A DNA stretch of 64,000 bases from Allobosea sp. CS1GBMeth4 (GCF_900185715.1 NZ_FYAS01000014.1:1-64000); one strand, 5' to 3'; shown: positions 46,455 to 56,581, counted from the first letter of the stretch. The notes: a model not told the origin generated them from the letters alone. Numbers and translations: made by a program.

Positions 46455-47219
46455 ATGACGAGCATCGAACACAAGGCGCCGCACCGCTCGCTCTGGGCCA
46501 AGCACAAGATCTTCGAGACCAATTCGATCATCCTGGTCATCGGCGTGCTGCTGATGGTCTCGATCGGCGGCTTGGTCGAGATCGCGCCGCTCTTCTATCT
46601 GAAGAACACGATCGAGACCGTGCAGGGCGTGCGTCCCTACACGCCGCTCGAACTGGCCGGCCGCGCCATCTATGTCCGCGAGGGCTGCTACAACTGCCAC
46701 AGCCAGATGGTCCGGCCGCTGCGCGACGAGGTCGAGCGCTACGGGCACTATTCGCTCGCGGCCGAGAGCATGTACGACAAGCCGTTCCAGTGGGGCTCGA
46801 AGCGGACGGGGCCGGACCTGGCCCGCGTCGGCAGCAAGTACTCCGACGAGTGGCAGCGGGCGCATCTCGCCGAGCCGCGCGCGATCGTGCCGCAGTCGAT
46901 CATGCCGGGCTACCCCTTCCTGGCGAAGACGGACCTGACCTTCGGCGACATCGCCGGCGAGCTGCGGGCCAACCGGGCCGGCGGCGTGCCCTACACCGAT
47001 GAAATGATCGCGCAGGCCGAGACCGACCTGAAGGCTCAGGCCACGCCGGAGCATCCCGGCCAGGCCGATCTCGAGAAGCGCTATCCGAAGGCGCAGTCGC
47101 GCGATTTCGACGGCAACCCCCAGCGCCTCACCGAAGCCGACGCCCTGATCGCCTATCTGCAGGTGCTGGGCACCCTGGTCGACTTCAAGCTCTACGACGA
47201 CAAGGCCAACATCCGGTGA
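46455..47219 (+). CDS. ccoO: cbb3-type cytochrome c oxidase mono-haem subunit II
   Basis: The 254-residue protein has one N-terminal membrane helix ([16 protein letters not shown]) and a periplasmic haem c site CYNCH at 78-82. [16 protein letters not shown] and SIMPGYPFL follow, the latter with the axial methionine. It carries electrons from CcoP to CcoN. It starts nine bases after the ccoN stop, and length is normal for the family. Confidence 0.96.
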   Translation: MTSIEHKAPHRSLWAKHKIFETNSIILVIGVLLMVSIGGLVEIAPLFYLKNTIETVQGVRPYTPLELAGRAIYVREGCYNCHSQMVRPLRDEVERYGHYSLAAESMYDKPFQWGSKRTGPDLARVGSKYSDEWQRAHLAEPRAIVPQSIMPGYPFLAKTDLTFGDIAGELRANRAGGVPYTDEMIAQAETDLKAQATPEHPGQADLEKRYPKAQSRDFDGNPQRLTEADALIAYLQVLGTLVDFKLYDDKANIR

Positions 47220-47227
47220 GCACGACG

Positions 47228-47383
47228 ATGCAAACGACCTATCACTGGCTCGCCGGCTTCGCCCAATCGGCCGGCCTCCTCTACTTCGTCGCCGTCTTCC
47301 TCGGCGTCTGCCTTTACGCCTTCTGGCCGAAGAACCGCGCTCGCTTCGAGGAAGCTGCGCTCACCCCGCTGCGCGAGGACTGA
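47228..47383 (+). CDS. ccoQ: cbb3-type oxidase small subunit CcoQ
   Basis: This short gene encodes 51 residues: MQTTYHWLAGFAQSAGLL, a hydrophobic helix ending in CLYAFWPKNR, and an acidic tail ending LREDs final RED. The pattern of one membrane helix followed by FWPxNR is characteristic of CcoQ/FixQ. An in-frame GTG at 47216 overlapping the ccoO stop is an alternative start. It stabilises the oxidase complex. Confidence 0.9.
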   Translation: MQTTYHWLAGFAQSAGLLYFVAVFLGVCLYAFWPKNRARFEEAALTPLRED

Positions 47384-47386
47384 CCG

Positions 47387-48271
47387 ATGGACCAGCAGCA
47401 CGATGCCCCGCATGTCGACGCCGTCACCGGCCAGGCCACGACCGGCCATGAATGGGACGGCATCCGCGAGCTCAACACGCCGCTGCCGCGCTGGTGGCTC
47501 GGCATCTTCTACGCCACGATCGTCTGGTCGATCGGCTACTGGGTGGTCTATCCGGCCTGGCCGCTGCTGACCGGCGCGACCAAGGGCGTGATCGGCTACG
47601 CCAGCCGCAACGACATCACCGTCGAGATGGCGCAGCTCAAGGCGCAGCGCGCGGCCCGGGCCGCGGGCATGGCCGACGCCACGCCGGCGCAGATCAAGGC
47701 CGATCCGGCGCTGTTCCAGATGGCGGTGGCGCAGGGCAAGGCCGCCTTCGGCGACAATTGCGCCGCCTGCCACGGCGTCGGCGGCGTCGGCGGCAAGGGC
47801 TATCCCAACCTCAACGACGACGAATGGCTCTGGGGCGGTTCGCTGGATGCGATCCAGCAGACCATCCGGCACGGCATCCGCGTGGCCGGCGACAACGATA
47901 CCCGCGTCAGCCAGATGCCCGCCTTCGGACGCGACGGAGTGCTCAAGCGCGAGGAGATCATCGCCGTCGCCAGCCATGTGCGCGAGCTCGCCGGCCTGTC
48001 GACCGAGGCCAAGGCCGACCTTCCGCTCGGCCGCAAGGTGTTCGCCGACAATTGCGCGGCCTGCCACGGTGCGGACGGCAAGGGCAATCAGGAGTTGGGC
48101 GCGCCCAACCTGACCGACGCGATCAGCCTGTACGGCATGGACATGGCGTCCCTCACGGAGACGATCAGCAACAGCCGCGGCGGCGTGATGCCGGCCTGGG
48201 CCGGGCGTCTCGACGACACCACGATCAAGGCGCTGACCGTCTACGTCCATTCGCTGGGGGGAGGACAGTAG
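47387..48271 (+). CDS. ccoP: cbb3-type cytochrome c oxidase di-haem subunit III
   Basis: The 294-residue protein has a soluble N-terminus, a membrane helix at about 36-62 (RWWLGIFYATIVWSIGYWVV), and two periplasmic haem c sites CAACH at 125-129 and 223-227. It accepts electrons from soluble cytochrome c and passes them to CcoO. It starts three bases after the ccoQ stop. Length and domain order are normal. Confidence 0.96.
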   Translation: MDQQHDAPHVDAVTGQATTGHEWDGIRELNTPLPRWWLGIFYATIVWSIGYWVVYPAWPLLTGATKGVIGYASRNDITVEMAQLKAQRAARAAGMADATPAQIKADPALFQMAVAQGKAAFGDNCAACHGVGGVGGKGYPNLNDDEWLWGGSLDAIQQTIRHGIRVAGDNDTRVSQMPAFGRDGVLKREEIIAVASHVRELAGLSTEAKADLPLGRKVFADNCAACHGADGKGNQELGAPNLTDAISLYGMDMASLTETISNSRGGVMPAWAGRLDDTTIKALTVYVHSLGGGQ

Positions 48272-48272
48272 C

Positions 48273-49727
48273 GTGACCACGACCGAGACCGATCCCGGCG
48301 ATATCCCGCTCTTCGCGACGTCGCGGAAGGTCTACCCGCAGAGCGTGTCCGGACCATTCCGGCGCGCGAAGTGGCTCATCCTGATCCTGTGCCTGGGCAT
48401 CTACTACCTGCTGCCCTTCCTGCGCTGGGATCGCGGCCCGCACCTGCCCAACCAGGCGGTGCTGGCCGATCTCGCCAACAACCGCTTCTACTTCTTCTTC
48501 ATCGAGATCTGGCCGCAGGAGGTCTACTACTTCACCGGGCTGCTGATCCTGGCGGCCTTCGTCCTGTTCCTGATGAACGCCGTCGCCGGCCGGGTCTGGT
48601 GCGGCTATCTCTGCCCGCAGACGGTCTGGACGGATCTCTTCCTCGCGGTCGAGCGCTTCTTCGAGGGCGACCGGCGCGAGCGGATGCGCCGCGACGCCGA
48701 GCCCTGGGGCTTCGACGCGATCTGGCGCAAGGGCGCCAAGCATCTGGTCTGGCTGCTGATCGCCTGGTGGACCGGCGGCGCCTGGGTGCTCTATTTCGCC
48801 GATGCGCCGACGCTGGTGCGCGAGCTCGCGACCTTCACCGCGCCGCTCTCGGCCTATGTCTGGATCGGCATCCTGACCTTCACCACCTACACGCTCGCCG
48901 GCATCATGCGCGAGCAGGTCTGCAAGTACATGTGCCCCTGGCCGCGCATCCAGGCGGCCCTGACCGATGACGACGCGCTGAACGTCACCTATCGCTACGA
49001 CCGCGGCGATCCGCGCGTCTCGGTCAAGCAGGCCGCGAGGCTGCGGGCGGAGGGAGCGCCGGCCGGCGACTGCGTCGACTGCTTCCAGTGCGTCGCCGTC
49101 TGCCCGACCGGCATCGACATCCGGGACGGCGCGCAGATCGACTGCATCCAGTGCGGGCTCTGCATCGACGCCTGCGATTCGGTGATGACCAAGATCGGCC
49201 GGCCGACCCGGCTGATCGCCTACGACACGGACGGCAACGTCAAACGCCGGCTGGCTGGGCTCGCCTCGATCTACAGGCCGGTGCGCCTGCGCACCCTGGC
49301 CTATACGGCGCTGATCGTCGTCGTCGGCGGGGCGATGCTCTGGCAGCTCGCGACACGCAGCACCGCCGGCATCTCGGTGCTGCACGAGCGCACGCCGCTG
49401 TTCGTCACCCTGAGCGACGGCTCGATCCGCAACGCCTATACGGTGCGCCTGCTCAACAAGCGCCCGGAGACGCGGCCCTTCGCGCTGACCGTCGCCGGGC
49501 TTCCAGGCGTCCGGATCGAGGCCGTCGGCGCCGCGCCGAGCGCCGATCTCCGGCCCATCGTGATGGTCGAGCCCGATTCCTCGCGGGAGGTGCGGGTGCT
49601 CGTCACCGTGCCGGCCGGCGTGCCGCTCGCGCCCTCGCAGCCGATCACCATCACGGCTTCCGACCTCTTCGCCGGCGAGACGGTGCGCGCGAGCGACCAT
49701 TTCATGGCGCCGGGGGCCCATCCATGA
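48273..49727 (+). CDS. ccoG: cbb3 oxidase assembly ferredoxin-like protein CcoG/FixG
   Basis: The 484-residue membrane protein carries two [4Fe-4S] motifs, at Cys267/270/273/277 and Cys291/294/297/301, plus membrane helices before and after and a C-terminal immunoglobulin-like domain. Conserved cysteines in VWCGYLCPQTVW and YMCPWPR are also present. CcoG reduces copper for insertion into the cbb3 oxidase. The GTG start at 48273 follows a GGGGGGAGGA ribosome site and overlaps no other gene. Confidence 0.94.
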   Translation: MTTTETDPGDIPLFATSRKVYPQSVSGPFRRAKWLILILCLGIYYLLPFLRWDRGPHLPNQAVLADLANNRFYFFFIEIWPQEVYYFTGLLILAAFVLFLMNAVAGRVWCGYLCPQTVWTDLFLAVERFFEGDRRERMRRDAEPWGFDAIWRKGAKHLVWLLIAWWTGGAWVLYFADAPTLVRELATFTAPLSAYVWIGILTFTTYTLAGIMREQVCKYMCPWPRIQAALTDDDALNVTYRYDRGDPRVSVKQAARLRAEGAPAGDCVDCFQCVAVCPTGIDIRDGAQIDCIQCGLCIDACDSVMTKIGRPTRLIAYDTDGNVKRRLAGLASIYRPVRLRTLAYTALIVVVGGAMLWQLATRSTAGISVLHERTPLFVTLSDGSIRNAYTVRLLNKRPETRPFALTVAGLPGVRIEAVGAAPSADLRPIVMVEPDSSREVRVLVTVPAGVPLAPSQPITITASDLFAGETVRASDHFMAPGAHP

Positions 49728-49747
49728 GCTGTTGCGGAGTCATCATC

Positions 49748-50269
49748 ATGCCCTACGAGAACCCGCGCCCGGCCGCACCACGCCGTCCCTTCGAGCTCAC
49801 CGGGCGCATGGTCGCGGCGGTGCTCGTCATGTTCTTCGGCGTGGTGGTCTCGGTCAACGCGACGATCATGACCGTGGCGCTGCGGACGATGCCGGGCGTC
49901 GAGACGCGCAGCGCCTACGAGGACAGCCAGCGCTACAATGACGAGATCGCCCGCCAGCACGAGCGCGACGCGCGCGGCTGGACCGCGACGGCGGCGCTCG
50001 CCCGGCAGGGGGAGGGCGCGGCCCTCGCCGTGACCCTGGCCGATCGGACCGGCGGGGCGCTCTCCGGCTTCGTCACCACCGCGCGTCTGCGCCATCCCGC
50101 GACGTCCGCCCAGGACCGGGAGGTGACGCTGAACGAGAACGGGGCGGGGCGCTACGAATCCCGCTTCGACCAGATCCCGGCGGGCTCGTGGATCCTCGAG
50201 CTGCAGGCGCGCCGGGGGGACGAGGTCGTCTTCCTCTCGCGCAGCCGCGTCAGCCTCGCGGAGCACTGA
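49748..50269 (+). CDS. fixH: FixH/CcoH cbb3 oxidase assembly protein
   Basis: The 173-residue protein has one N-terminal membrane helix (MVAAVLVMFFGVVVSVNATI) and a periplasmic domain with the FixH-type segment SAYEDSQRYNDEIARQHERD. It helps assemble or stabilise the cbb3 complex. The ATG at 49748 has GGAG eight bases upstream; an ATG at 49724 overlapping the ccoG stop is the alternative. It sits in the standard fixG-H-I-S order. Confidence 0.9.
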   Translation: MPYENPRPAAPRRPFELTGRMVAAVLVMFFGVVVSVNATIMTVALRTMPGVETRSAYEDSQRYNDEIARQHERDARGWTATAALARQGEGAALAVTLADRTGGALSGFVTTARLRHPATSAQDREVTLNENGAGRYESRFDQIPAGSWILELQARRGDEVVFLSRSRVSLAEH

Positions 50270-50270
50270 G

Positions 50271-52469
50271 ATGGCGGCGCAGGATCTCTCGGTCTTCGTG
50301 CGCCATCGCGACGATGGCGTCGCCAGCATGGAGCTGGCGGTCGACGGGATACGCTGCGCCGGCTGCATGCAGGCGATCGAGGGCGGGCTCTCCCGCGAAC
50401 CCGCGATCCTCGGCGCCAGGGTCAATCTCGCATTGAAGCGGGTCTCGGTCGAATGGCGCGAGGCGCTGCTGCGGCCGGAAGCGGTGGTGGACAAGCTCGC
50501 CGCGCTCGGCTTCAAGGCCTACCCCTTCGTGCCGGAGCGTCAGGCGGACGGGGCGGCGAGCGAGGAGCGGCGCCTGCTGCGCGCCCTCGGCGTCGCCGGC
50601 TTCGCCGCGATGAACATCATGCTGCTGTCCGTCGCCGTCTGGGCCGGCAACAGCGGCGACATCGACCCGACGACGCGCGACTTCTTCCACTGGCTCTCGG
50701 CGCTGATCGCGCTGCCGACCGCAGCCTATGCCGGCCGGCCCTTCTTCGAGAGCGCGCTGCGGGCGCTGAAGGCCGGTGCCGTCAACATGGACGTGCCGAT
50801 CACCATCGGCGTCGTGCTGGCGCTCGCAATGTCGGTCGCCGAGACCTGGAGCCATGGCCGGCACGCCTATTTCGACGGCGTCGTCATGCTGCTGTTCTTC
50901 CTGCTGATCGGGCGCTATCTCGACCAGCTGATGCGGCGGCGGACGCGCGACCTCGCCGGCAATCTGGCCGCGCTCAAGGCCGAGACCGCGACGAAGCTCG
51001 CCGCGGACGGCAGCTGGGTGGTGACGCCGATCGCCGCCATCGCCCCGGGCGACCGGGTGCTGGTGCGGCCCGGCGAGCGCGTCTCGGTCGACGGGATCGT
51101 CGAGACGGGCCGTTCCGAGCTCGACCAGAGCCTCGTCACCGGCGAGACCGCGCCGGCAGCCATCGGCCTCGGCGGCCGCGTCCACGCCGGCACGCTGAAC
51201 CTGACCGGCCCGCTGACGGTGCGCGTCGAGGCGGCGGGCGAGGGCACGCTGCTCGACGAGATCGACCGGCTGATGGACCAGGCGGTGGGCAACCGCTCGC
51301 GCTATGTGCGGCTGTCCGACCGCGCGGCGCGGCTCTACGCCCCGGTCGTCCACACGCTGGCGGCGGCAACCTTCCTCGGCTGGCTGGCCTTCGGCCTGTC
51401 CTGGCCGGAGGCGCTGATGATCGCGGTGACCGTGCTGATCATCACCTGTCCCTGCGCGCTCGGCCTGGCGATCCCGGCCGTGCAGGTCGTCGCGGCCTCC
51501 GCCCTGTTCCGGCGCAAGATCATGCTGAAGGAGGGCGACGCGCTCGAGCGCCTCGCCGAGGCCGACGTCGCCGTCTTCGACAAGACCGGGACCCTGACGC
51601 TGCCGGAGCCGGAGATCCTCAACCCCGAGGCGCTGCCGCCCGAGTGGCGGAGCGAGGTCGGCGCGCTCGCGGCGGCGAGCCGGCATCCGCTCGCGCAGGC
51701 GCTGGCCCGTGCCCTCGGCGGCGCACCTTGCGGGGGCGATATTCACGAGGAACGTGGCCAGGGCCTGTCGACCGGGCAGGGCGAGGATGAGCGGCGCCTC
51801 GGCAGCGTCACCTTCTGCGGCGCCGAGGCGGAGGCCGCCGCTGTGGCGGCGGCTCACCCCGGCGCCTCGCTGATCGCCTATCGCCATGGCTCGCGGCGCA
51901 CGGTGCTGGCGCTGGGGCAGGCTCTGCGCCCCGAAGCCCGCGAGACGGTCGCCGCTCTGCGGAGGGCCGGACTCGCGGTCACGATCCTCTCCGGGGACCG
52001 TCTCGAGGCGGTGGCGCCGATCGCGGCCGAGCTCGGCGTCGCCGAGCTGCATGCCGGCCTGCTGCCGGGCGAGAAGCTCGCCCTGCTCGAGCGCATGGCG
52101 GCGCAGGGCCGCAAGGTCCTGATGGTCGGCGACGGGCTCAATGACGCGCCGGCGCTGGCGGGCGCGCATGTCTCGATCTCGCCAGTCAGCGCGACGCATC
52201 TGGCGCAGGCGGCGGCCGACATCGTCTTCCTCGGCGACAGTCTGGCGCCGGTCCAGGCCGCGCTGGCGATCGCGCGCAAGGCGCGGCGGCTGATGCTGCA
52301 GAACCTCTATTTCGCGGTGCTCTACAATGCGGTCGCGGTGCCGCTCGCGATCGCCGGGCTGGCGACGCCGCTGGTCGCCGCCGCCGCCATGTCGGGCTCC
52401 TCGCTGGTGGTGACGCTCAATGCCTTGCGGGCCCGCGCAAGCGGGCCGGAACAGGAGGCGCGCTCATGA
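50271..52469 (+). CDS. fixI: Copper-translocating P-type ATPase FixI/CcoI
   Basis: The 732-residue P1B-ATPase has an N-terminal metal-binding domain with CAGC at 29-32, the intramembrane CPC motif near 394, the phosphorylation site DKTGT at Asp437, and the hinge GDGLNDAPAL near 625. It exports copper to the periplasm for maturation of the cbb3 oxidase rather than for detoxification. It starts one base after the fixH stop and overlaps the ccoS start. Confidence 0.95.
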   Translation: MAAQDLSVFVRHRDDGVASMELAVDGIRCAGCMQAIEGGLSREPAILGARVNLALKRVSVEWREALLRPEAVVDKLAALGFKAYPFVPERQADGAASEERRLLRALGVAGFAAMNIMLLSVAVWAGNSGDIDPTTRDFFHWLSALIALPTAAYAGRPFFESALRALKAGAVNMDVPITIGVVLALAMSVAETWSHGRHAYFDGVVMLLFFLLIGRYLDQLMRRRTRDLAGNLAALKAETATKLAADGSWVVTPIAAIAPGDRVLVRPGERVSVDGIVETGRSELDQSLVTGETAPAAIGLGGRVHAGTLNLTGPLTVRVEAAGEGTLLDEIDRLMDQAVGNRSRYVRLSDRAARLYAPVVHTLAAATFLGWLAFGLSWPEALMIAVTVLIITCPCALGLAIPAVQVVAASALFRRKIMLKEGDALERLAEADVAVFDKTGTLTLPEPEILNPEALPPEWRSEVGALAAASRHPLAQALARALGGAPCGGDIHEERGQGLSTGQGEDERRLGSVTFCGAEAEAAAVAAAHPGASLIAYRHGSRRTVLALGQALRPEARETVAALRRAGLAVTILSGDRLEAVAPIAAELGVAELHAGLLPGEKLALLERMAAQGRKVLMVGDGLNDAPALAGAHVSISPVSATHLAQAAADIVFLGDSLAPVQAALAIARKARRLMLQNLYFAVLYNAVAVPLAIAGLATPLVAAAAMSGSSLVVTLNALRARASGPEQEARS

Positions 52470-52636
52470 ACATCATCGTCATCCTGTTCCCGCTCGCGCT
52501 CGGGCTCGGGCTCGTCGGGCTCGGCGCCTTCTTCTGGTGCATGCGCAGCGGCCAGTTCGTCGATCTCGAGGGTGCCGCCTGGCGCATCCTGCAGGACGAC
52601 GATGCCGGCGGGCCGTCCCTGAGCGACGAGCGTTAG
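52466..52636 (+). CDS. ccoS: cbb3 oxidase maturation protein CcoS/FixS
   Basis: The 56-residue protein starts MNIIVILFPLALGLGLVGLG, has a single membrane helix, and continues FFWCMRSGQFVDLEGAAWRI. That last stretch is diagnostic of CcoS. It overlaps the fixI stop by four bases (ATGA). It is needed for haem or copper insertion into CcoN. It is the last gene of the operon. Confidence 0.92.
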   Translation: MNIIVILFPLALGLGLVGLGAFFWCMRSGQFVDLEGAAWRILQDDDAGGPSLSDER

Positions 52637-52721
52637 CTCGGGAACCGATCCGACCGCGAAATCCGTGCCGGTATATACGGCCCCGTGATCGGCCGACCAC
52701 GGGTCGCGTCACGGGCGCAAC

Positions 52722-54428
52722 TCAGGACAGCCAGGCGGGCAAACGGGCGGGAGCGACGCCGGTGAGGGCGGCCGCGATGCAATCCTCGAGCGTGCCGAGC
52801 CTGACGGTGCAGCCCGAGAGCCCCGGCCCGTAATGGGCGTATTTGCCGGAGTTGGTCAGGACCACCCTCGCACGCGCGGGGAAGACGGGGCGGGTGATCG
52901 AGCACCAGCAGAGGTCGGAGACGATCTCGACGCCGCTGGCCCGCAGCTTCGCCAGCGTCCCATCCTGTCTGGCCGCGGCCACGACGTCGCGGCTGGTGGT
53001 GACGATGAGGGAGAGCTGCCGCGCCAGAGGGCGGCCGCCGAGCCTGTCGGCGACGGCGCGGCACTCGTCGAGGGAGGCGTGGGGGCTGCCGATGGCGACG
53101 AGATCGACCTCGGACGGGCCGTCGTTCAGCTTGCGCCAGCCGTCGGCGAGAGCGCCCTGCGTGACGAGGATCACGTCCTCCGGCTCGCCGCCGAGGCTTT
53201 CCGCCTCCGGCGTGATGCCCGCGATATGCAGCATGGCTGCCGCCGAGGTCGTCCCGAAGGCGGCGCAGAGCGCCTTGAGATCGTCATGGGACGGGCGCGC
53301 CTGCGCGAGGCCCGTGATCAGCGGGACGCGGTCGGGCGAGGCCAGCCCGGCGAGATAGCCGATCAGCGGCCAGGCCGCGCCGTCGGCACCCTCGGGCAGC
53401 TCGATGCGGACCGCGCGGCGCGCCTGCCGGCCTTCGTCGAGAAAGGCTCCGGCGAGCGGGGCACGGCCGGTGACGGCGATGCAGAAATCCAGGAAATCCG
53501 GATGCTTCGCCGTCCGGGCCCCGAGCACGGAATTGGCGAAGATCACGGCATTCGATTCCGACCAGCCGATCGCCTCGCCGAAAGCCGGTGGATCGGGCAG
53601 GGCGTAAGGCGCGCAGGTGAAGCTCGGGCGGCAGCCCATCCGGACATAGGCGTCGGCGAGGCGCGCGGCCGGCTCGCCGAACGCCGGTGCGACGCCCTGC
53701 CGGCGCCAGTTGGCATGGTCGACGGAGATCGCGTTCATCGTCGTCGGGATGCGGACCTTCGCGCCGAGCGCCTCCATCGCCTCGGCGAAGATGAGATTGG
53801 CCGGGCCGGCATAGATGCAGCCGTCGACATGCGCCCGCGTGACGTCGACGAGCGCGCGCGCGCCCTGCTGGCAGGCCATGGCGCAGAGGATGCGCAGGGC
53901 CTGCTGCGCTGCCGGCCCCCCCGCCCCGTCCAGCATGCGCCGGTCGTCGGGAGAGAGCTCCAGATCCTCCTGCGCGGCCGCGGCGAGCGGAATCCGGACG
54001 CGCCCATGATCGGCCGATAGGGCGTCCGGCGCGATCGTCGCCTCCGTCGCGGAGGACAGGGCGGCGAAGGCCTCGTCAGCGAGCCGAATGACGGGGATGC
54101 GGCGTCCGAACATCTCGGCGGCGACGATGGCGCCGAGCGTCAGCGTGTCCTCGGGGGCGGCGAAGACCAGGGCGGCGGGATTGCGCCCCGAGAGCGCGAG
54201 CTCCAGCAGCACGCCCGAGCCCGAGCATGAGCCTCGGCTGGTCGGCATCATCACCACCGCTCCGGCGAGCGAGGCACCATGCGAAGGGTGGTGCACGTCG
54301 ATGACGATGCCGGTGGCGGGGTCGACGCCGCCCCAGAAGCTGAGAGGCTCCCGCATGACCACGAGCGGCCCCGCGGCGATCCCGGGGACGATGGCGGTCC
54401 CATTCTCCTGTCGCTGGGCTGAAGTCAT
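52722..54428 (-). CDS. acnX: Aconitase X, single-chain form
   Basis: The 568-residue protein joins the AcnX swivel domain (residues about 1-140, with [15 protein letters not shown]) to the large catalytic domain (from about 150, with [30 protein letters not shown] and [13 protein letters not shown]). Characterised bacterial AcnX enzymes dehydrate cis-3-hydroxy-L-proline; archaeal relatives act on mevalonate 5-phosphate. The ATG at 54428 is preferred over an arginine-rich extension to 54482. It is the last gene of the leftward set with an enolase-superfamily gene and a GntR regulator, about 160 bases downstream of the former. Hydroxyproline-type catabolism is the working hypothesis. Confidence 0.85.
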   Translation of the reverse strand: MTSAQRQENGTAIVPGIAAGPLVVMREPLSFWGGVDPATGIVIDVHHPSHGASLAGAVVMMPTSRGSCSGSGVLLELALSGRNPAALVFAAPEDTLTLGAIVAAEMFGRRIPVIRLADEAFAALSSATEATIAPDALSADHGRVRIPLAAAAQEDLELSPDDRRMLDGAGGPAAQQALRILCAMACQQGARALVDVTRAHVDGCIYAGPANLIFAEAMEALGAKVRIPTTMNAISVDHANWRRQGVAPAFGEPAARLADAYVRMGCRPSFTCAPYALPDPPAFGEAIGWSESNAVIFANSVLGARTAKHPDFLDFCIAVTGRAPLAGAFLDEGRQARRAVRIELPEGADGAAWPLIGYLAGLASPDRVPLITGLAQARPSHDDLKALCAAFGTTSAAAMLHIAGITPEAESLGGEPEDVILVTQGALADGWRKLNDGPSEVDLVAIGSPHASLDECRAVADRLGGRPLARQLSLIVTTSRDVVAAARQDGTLAKLRASGVEIVSDLCWCSITRPVFPARARVVLTNSGKYAHYGPGLSGCTVRLGTLEDCIAAALTGVAPARLPAWLS

Positions 54429-54587
54429 GGCGCGGGTCGGCGGGTACAGGTGGGAACGGGACGAGGCCGCGCGACGGATCATCCGCCGACGCGGCCTGCT
54501 TCATTCCGGTGGTGATAGCACCGAAATTCGGGCGCGTATCGCGGCCGCCCCCGCGGTTGGCCGGAAGCGGGTCGAGCGTCGCCGCCG

Positions 54588-55784
54588 TCAGGCGAAGAGC
54601 GCGTCCGGGTCGGGCGTGTACCTGGCGAGCTTGTCGCGGTCGATGGTGACGCCGAGGCCCGGCAGATCGGGAATCGTCAGCCAGCCGTCCTCGTCGAGGG
54701 CGAAGGGCCTGGCGAGGATGCCGTCGACATAGGGGCTGCCGCCGATGAACTCGACCAGATCGGCATCCGGGAAGGCCGACGCCATCTGCAGGTCGGCCGC
54801 AAGACCGAGCGCCGTGTTCCAGCCATGGCCGACATATTTGACGCCGAGATCATAGGCCATCCAGGCGATGCGCCGCTGCTCGGAGATGCCGCCGACCTTG
54901 GTGACGTCGGGCTGGACGATGTCGAGCGCGCCCGTGGTCAGCCAGGGGATGAAGCTCTGGCGCCGGGTCAGCACCTCGCAGCCGGCGATCGGCACCGGGG
55001 AGGAGCGGCGCAACTCGCGGTAATCGTCGATCGCGTCCGGCCGCACCGGCTCCTCGAACCAGCCGACCTCGTAATCGGCCAGCATCTCGGCGGTGCGCCT
55101 CGCCCATTTCAGCCCGTGCGGCCAGAGCGCGTCGCTGGCGCCGGCATCGACGAAGAGCCGGGAGCGCTCGCCAGCCGCTTCGCGCGCGGCGCGCACGATC
55201 GCCTCGTCGAGCCTGGTGTCGAGCGCGCGCCCGAACGGGCCCCAGCCGATCTTGAAGGCGGTGAAGCCCTTGTCGCGATAGCTCGCGACCACCTCGCGCA
55301 TGGCGTCCGGCTCCTCCATCAGGAGCGAGCAATAGGGCTGTACGCGCTCGCGATAGCGGCCGCCGAGCAGCCGGCCGACGCCGAGGCCGGTGGCCTGGCC
55401 GAGAATGTCCCAGAGCGCGATGTCGATGCCGCTGATGGTATGGGTCAGCGTGCCGCCGCGGCCCATCCAGAAGGTGTTCTGGTGCAGCTTCTCGCTGACG
55501 AATTCGGGCGAGAGCGCATCCGCGCCGAGGAACAGCGGCGCCAGCACCTCGAGCCCGGCCTGGACGAGGCGCCCGTCGGTGAAGACGCTGCCATAGCCGG
55601 TCAGGCCCTGGTCGGTGTGAACCGCGATCAGGGCGTGGATCGAATCCTCCGGCCGGATCTCGGCCGACCAGCCGCCCTTCGGGCTCTCCCCGAAGAGCGG
55701 GGCCGCCTCGATCCGGGTGATCCTGAAGGGCGGCAGCCCTGCCGGGCGGGCTGCGCGCGTCTGCCGAAGTGCCTGATCGTTCAC
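54588..55784 (-). CDS. Enolase-superfamily enzyme (mandelate racemase/muconate lactonizing group), 1
   Basis: The 398-residue protein has the capping domain with IDIALWDILGQATG and a barrel with FKIGWGPFG (KxG), FVDAGASD, WFEEPVRP, AGCEVLTRR and QPDVTKVGGI. These provide the three metal-binding acidic residues and catalytic lysine, plus a His in VGHGWNTALG. The GTG at 55784 overlaps the GntR stop by four bases. Function within the superfamily (dehydratase, racemase, epimerase) is open. A hydroxyproline- or acid-sugar-related role fits the AcnX neighbour. Confidence 0.87.
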   Translation of the reverse strand: MNDQALRQTRAARPAGLPPFRITRIEAAPLFGESPKGGWSAEIRPEDSIHALIAVHTDQGLTGYGSVFTDGRLVQAGLEVLAPLFLGADALSPEFVSEKLHQNTFWMGRGGTLTHTISGIDIALWDILGQATGLGVGRLLGGRYRERVQPYCSLLMEEPDAMREVVASYRDKGFTAFKIGWGPFGRALDTRLDEAIVRAAREAAGERSRLFVDAGASDALWPHGLKWARRTAEMLADYEVGWFEEPVRPDAIDDYRELRRSSPVPIAGCEVLTRRQSFIPWLTTGALDIVQPDVTKVGGISEQRRIAWMAYDLGVKYVGHGWNTALGLAADLQMASAFPDADLVEFIGGSPYVDGILARPFALDEDGWLTIPDLPGLGVTIDRDKLARYTPDPDALFA

Positions 55785-56539
55785 TGTGCGTCCCTTTCCC
55801 TGCGGCGCCTGGCGACGATCGCCTCGTAGTCCATCGCGTGGTTCATCACGGTGATGTGCTCGTCGAGCGTGCGCCCGATCGCCTCGATGTCGCCGGCCTC
55901 GAACACGGCGAGGAGATCGACATGCTCCTCGACGACGCCGGCCATCGGCTTGCCGAAAGTGGCGAGGCCGAAAATGATCGTGCATTGCGGCGCCAGCGTC
56001 TCCCACAGGTCGAGCGTGACGCTGTTGCCGCCGAGCCGGCAGAGCGCGCGGTGGAAGCGCGTATCGGCGACGGCGACGCCATAGGCGTCGCCGCGAGCCG
56101 CCATCAGCTCCATCTCGGCGACCGCGCCGCGCAATGCGTCGAGATGGCCGCCGCGGTTGCGGCCGGCGGCGACGGCGCGGGCGGTCGCGCTGGCTTCGAG
56201 CGCGATGCGGGCCTCGATCAGATCAGAGACCCGCTCATTGGTGACGGGCCGCAGCCGGATGCCCTTATAGGCCTCGCTGACGACGACACCCTGGCTTTCC
56301 AGCAGGCGCAGCGCCTCGCGCACCGGCACGCGGCTGACGCCGAGCTTGCGGGCGAGGTCGACCTCGACGATGCGGTCTCCCGGCAGGATCAGCCCGGCGG
56401 CGGCGCCCGCGATGATCGCCTGGATGGCGCGGTCGACGAGCGTCTGCGGCTGGAGCGGCTGCCAGTCCGGAGGCGGGCTTCCCGCGCGCTCTCGCGCCGC
56501 GCTCTCGACTGTCGCTTCACCTCCGGCTGTCTCCGGCAT
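55781..56539 (-). CDS. GntR-family (FCD) transcriptional regulator
   Basis: The 252-residue protein has an N-terminal winged helix-turn-helix (VEVDLARKLGVSRVPVREALRLLE) and an FCD ligand domain (DTRFHRALCRLGGN, EEHVDLLAVFEAGD, EHI near the end) with the His/Asp pattern of metal-dependent ligand binding. It is divergent from the deacylase-ABC transporter genes, with an operator-like site in the 74-bp gap. Its stop overlaps the enolase-superfamily start, so it is co-expressed with that gene and acnX. Confidence 0.9.
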   Translation of the reverse strand: MPETAGGEATVESAARERAGSPPPDWQPLQPQTLVDRAIQAIIAGAAAGLILPGDRIVEVDLARKLGVSRVPVREALRLLESQGVVVSEAYKGIRLRPVTNERVSDLIEARIALEASATARAVAAGRNRGGHLDALRGAVAEMELMAARGDAYGVAVADTRFHRALCRLGGNSVTLDLWETLAPQCTIIFGLATFGKPMAGVVEEHVDLLAVFEAGDIEAIGRTLDEHITVMNHAMDYEAIVARRRRERDAQ

Positions 56540-56554
56540 TCGAATCTCTCTCGC

Positions 56555-56581
56555 TTGACACGTCGTCTAATCGTATACAAT
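56555..56581 (+). promoter_or_regulatory. Promoter-like TTGACA with overlapping GntR operator candidate
   Basis: A consensus -35 hexamer TTGACA (56555-56560) is followed 15 bases later by TACAAT (56576-56581), a possible -10. The palindrome ATCGTATACAAT (56570-56581), centred on GTATAC, overlaps the -10. It is one base from ATTGTATACAAT, a pattern bound by several FCD-type GntR proteins. Repressor bound here would block the plus-strand promoter. Confidence 0.6.

Noticed and set aside
44697..47054. 785-residue minus-strand open frame opposite ccoN and ccoO
   Set aside because: Composition is His/Asp/Arg/Gly-rich shadow sequence. The plus strand holds unmistakable oxidase subunits.
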